A DNA stretch of 14,780 nucleotides, taken from positions 1 through 14,780 of the forward strand of contig JAFAIY010000336.1 in assembly GCA_019236485.1 (NCBI GenBank), in the 5' to 3' direction. Each line of letters opens with the position of its first letter. Position 1 is the stretch's first letter. Positions 14,458-14,780 of this stretch are shown piece by piece. The notes under the pieces were generated by a model. That model was not told the origin of the DNA. It saw only the letters and a program-made list of their open reading frames with translations, and searched no databases. Both the position numbers and the translations under genes were made by a program. The DNA comes from Comamonas sp. (GTDB taxonomy: Bacteria > Pseudomonadota > Gammaproteobacteria > Burkholderiales > Burkholderiaceae_C).

Positions 14458-14780
14458 TCAGGCTCCGAAGTGTTTTTCGAGGAAACCGTTCTTCTTGGTG
14501 ATGCCGTCCAGCGCCACCAGGGTCTCGAGCAGCGCCTTCATATGCTTGAGCGGCACGGCGTTGGGGCCGTCGGACAGGGCGTTGCAGGGATCGGGGTGGG
14601 TTTCCATGAACATGCCCGCCACGCCCACGCTCACGGCCGCGCGCGACAGCACTGGCACCATTTCGCGCATGCCGCCGCTCGAGGTGCCGTTGCCGCCGGG
14701 CAGCTGCACGCTGTGCGTGGCGTCGACCACCACGGGGGCGCCGGTCTCGCGCATGATGGCCAGCGAGCGCATGTCGCTGA
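14458..14780 (-). CDS. kdsA: 3-deoxy-8-phosphooctulonate synthase KdsA, C-terminal part (partial)
   Basis: About 107 C-terminal residues of KdsA are visible; the gene continues past the right edge. The enzyme condenses phosphoenolpyruvate with arabinose 5-phosphate to give Kdo 8-phosphate, the precursor of the inner core of lipopolysaccharide. Landmarks are [21 protein letters not shown], split here as DMRSLAIMR and [14 protein letters not shown], then [38 protein letters not shown] and [13 protein letters not shown]. The ETHPDP and DGPNAVPL blocks are diagnostic of the family. The reading frame is open to base 14780. The ATG visible at 14772 is internal, not a start. The stop is two bases from the DUF1330 start. 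Confidence 0.95.
   Translation of the reverse strand, partial: SDMRSLAIMRETGAPVVVDATHSVQLPGGNGTSSGGMREMVPVLSRAAVSVGVAGMFMETHPDPCNALSDGPNAVPLKHMKALLETLVALDGITKKNGFLEKHFGA

Overview
The window reads as chromosomal, GC-rich (roughly 63-65% by eye) DNA of a betaproteobacterium in the Comamonadaceae, most likely Comamonas or a close relative. The reasons are two Bug/TctC-type periplasmic receptors without transporter partners, the minus-strand order kdsA - DUF1330 - eno - ftsB, the protein sequences of XerD, KdsA and enolase, and short AT-rich intergenic repeats of a kind I associate with this family. The species call is inference. I see no rRNA, tRNA, CRISPR array, insertion sequence, prophage gene or plasmid gene.

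Layout: the 3' end of a queG-like gene (+) meets a GDSL lipoprotein esterase (-) tail to tail. A regulatory gap of about 267 bp follows, then Bug receptor 1 (+) with a clear terminator. Next is an AAA ATPase (-) divergent from xerD (+). A Tat-exported molybdopterin-domain protein (-) is convergent with xerD and divergent from Bug receptor 2 (+). A strong hairpin separates Bug receptor 2 from two tandem paralogous EAL/HDOD signalling proteins (-). A DUF455 ferritin-like gene (-) is divergent from a gamma-carbonic anhydrase gene followed by hslO/Hsp33 (+). The right end is a minus-strand block: partial kdsA, DUF1330, terminator, structured leader, eno, ftsB, and a small Cys-cluster protein that abuts hslO.

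Functional links: enolase makes phosphoenolpyruvate, the substrate KdsA uses for Kdo (lipopolysaccharide core) synthesis. FtsB and XerD serve septation and chromosome dimer resolution. Hsp33 is a redox-switched chaperone. The two EAL/HDOD proteins look like an operon of signalling proteins with degenerate EAL domains. The Bug receptors are probably periplasmic carboxylate-binding proteins of unknown ligand.

Novelty: this is mostly an ordinary core-genome region and I did not find a convincing new multi-gene system. The points that merit a second look are non-coding or structural: a nested inverted repeat and a repeat element upstream of eno, related AT-rich segments lying inside two reading frames, an operator-like dyad before Bug receptor 1, two overlapping divergent -10-like boxes, the tandem degenerate EAL/HDOD pair, and two poorly characterised proteins (the Cys-cluster protein after ftsB and the orphan molybdopterin-domain protein).
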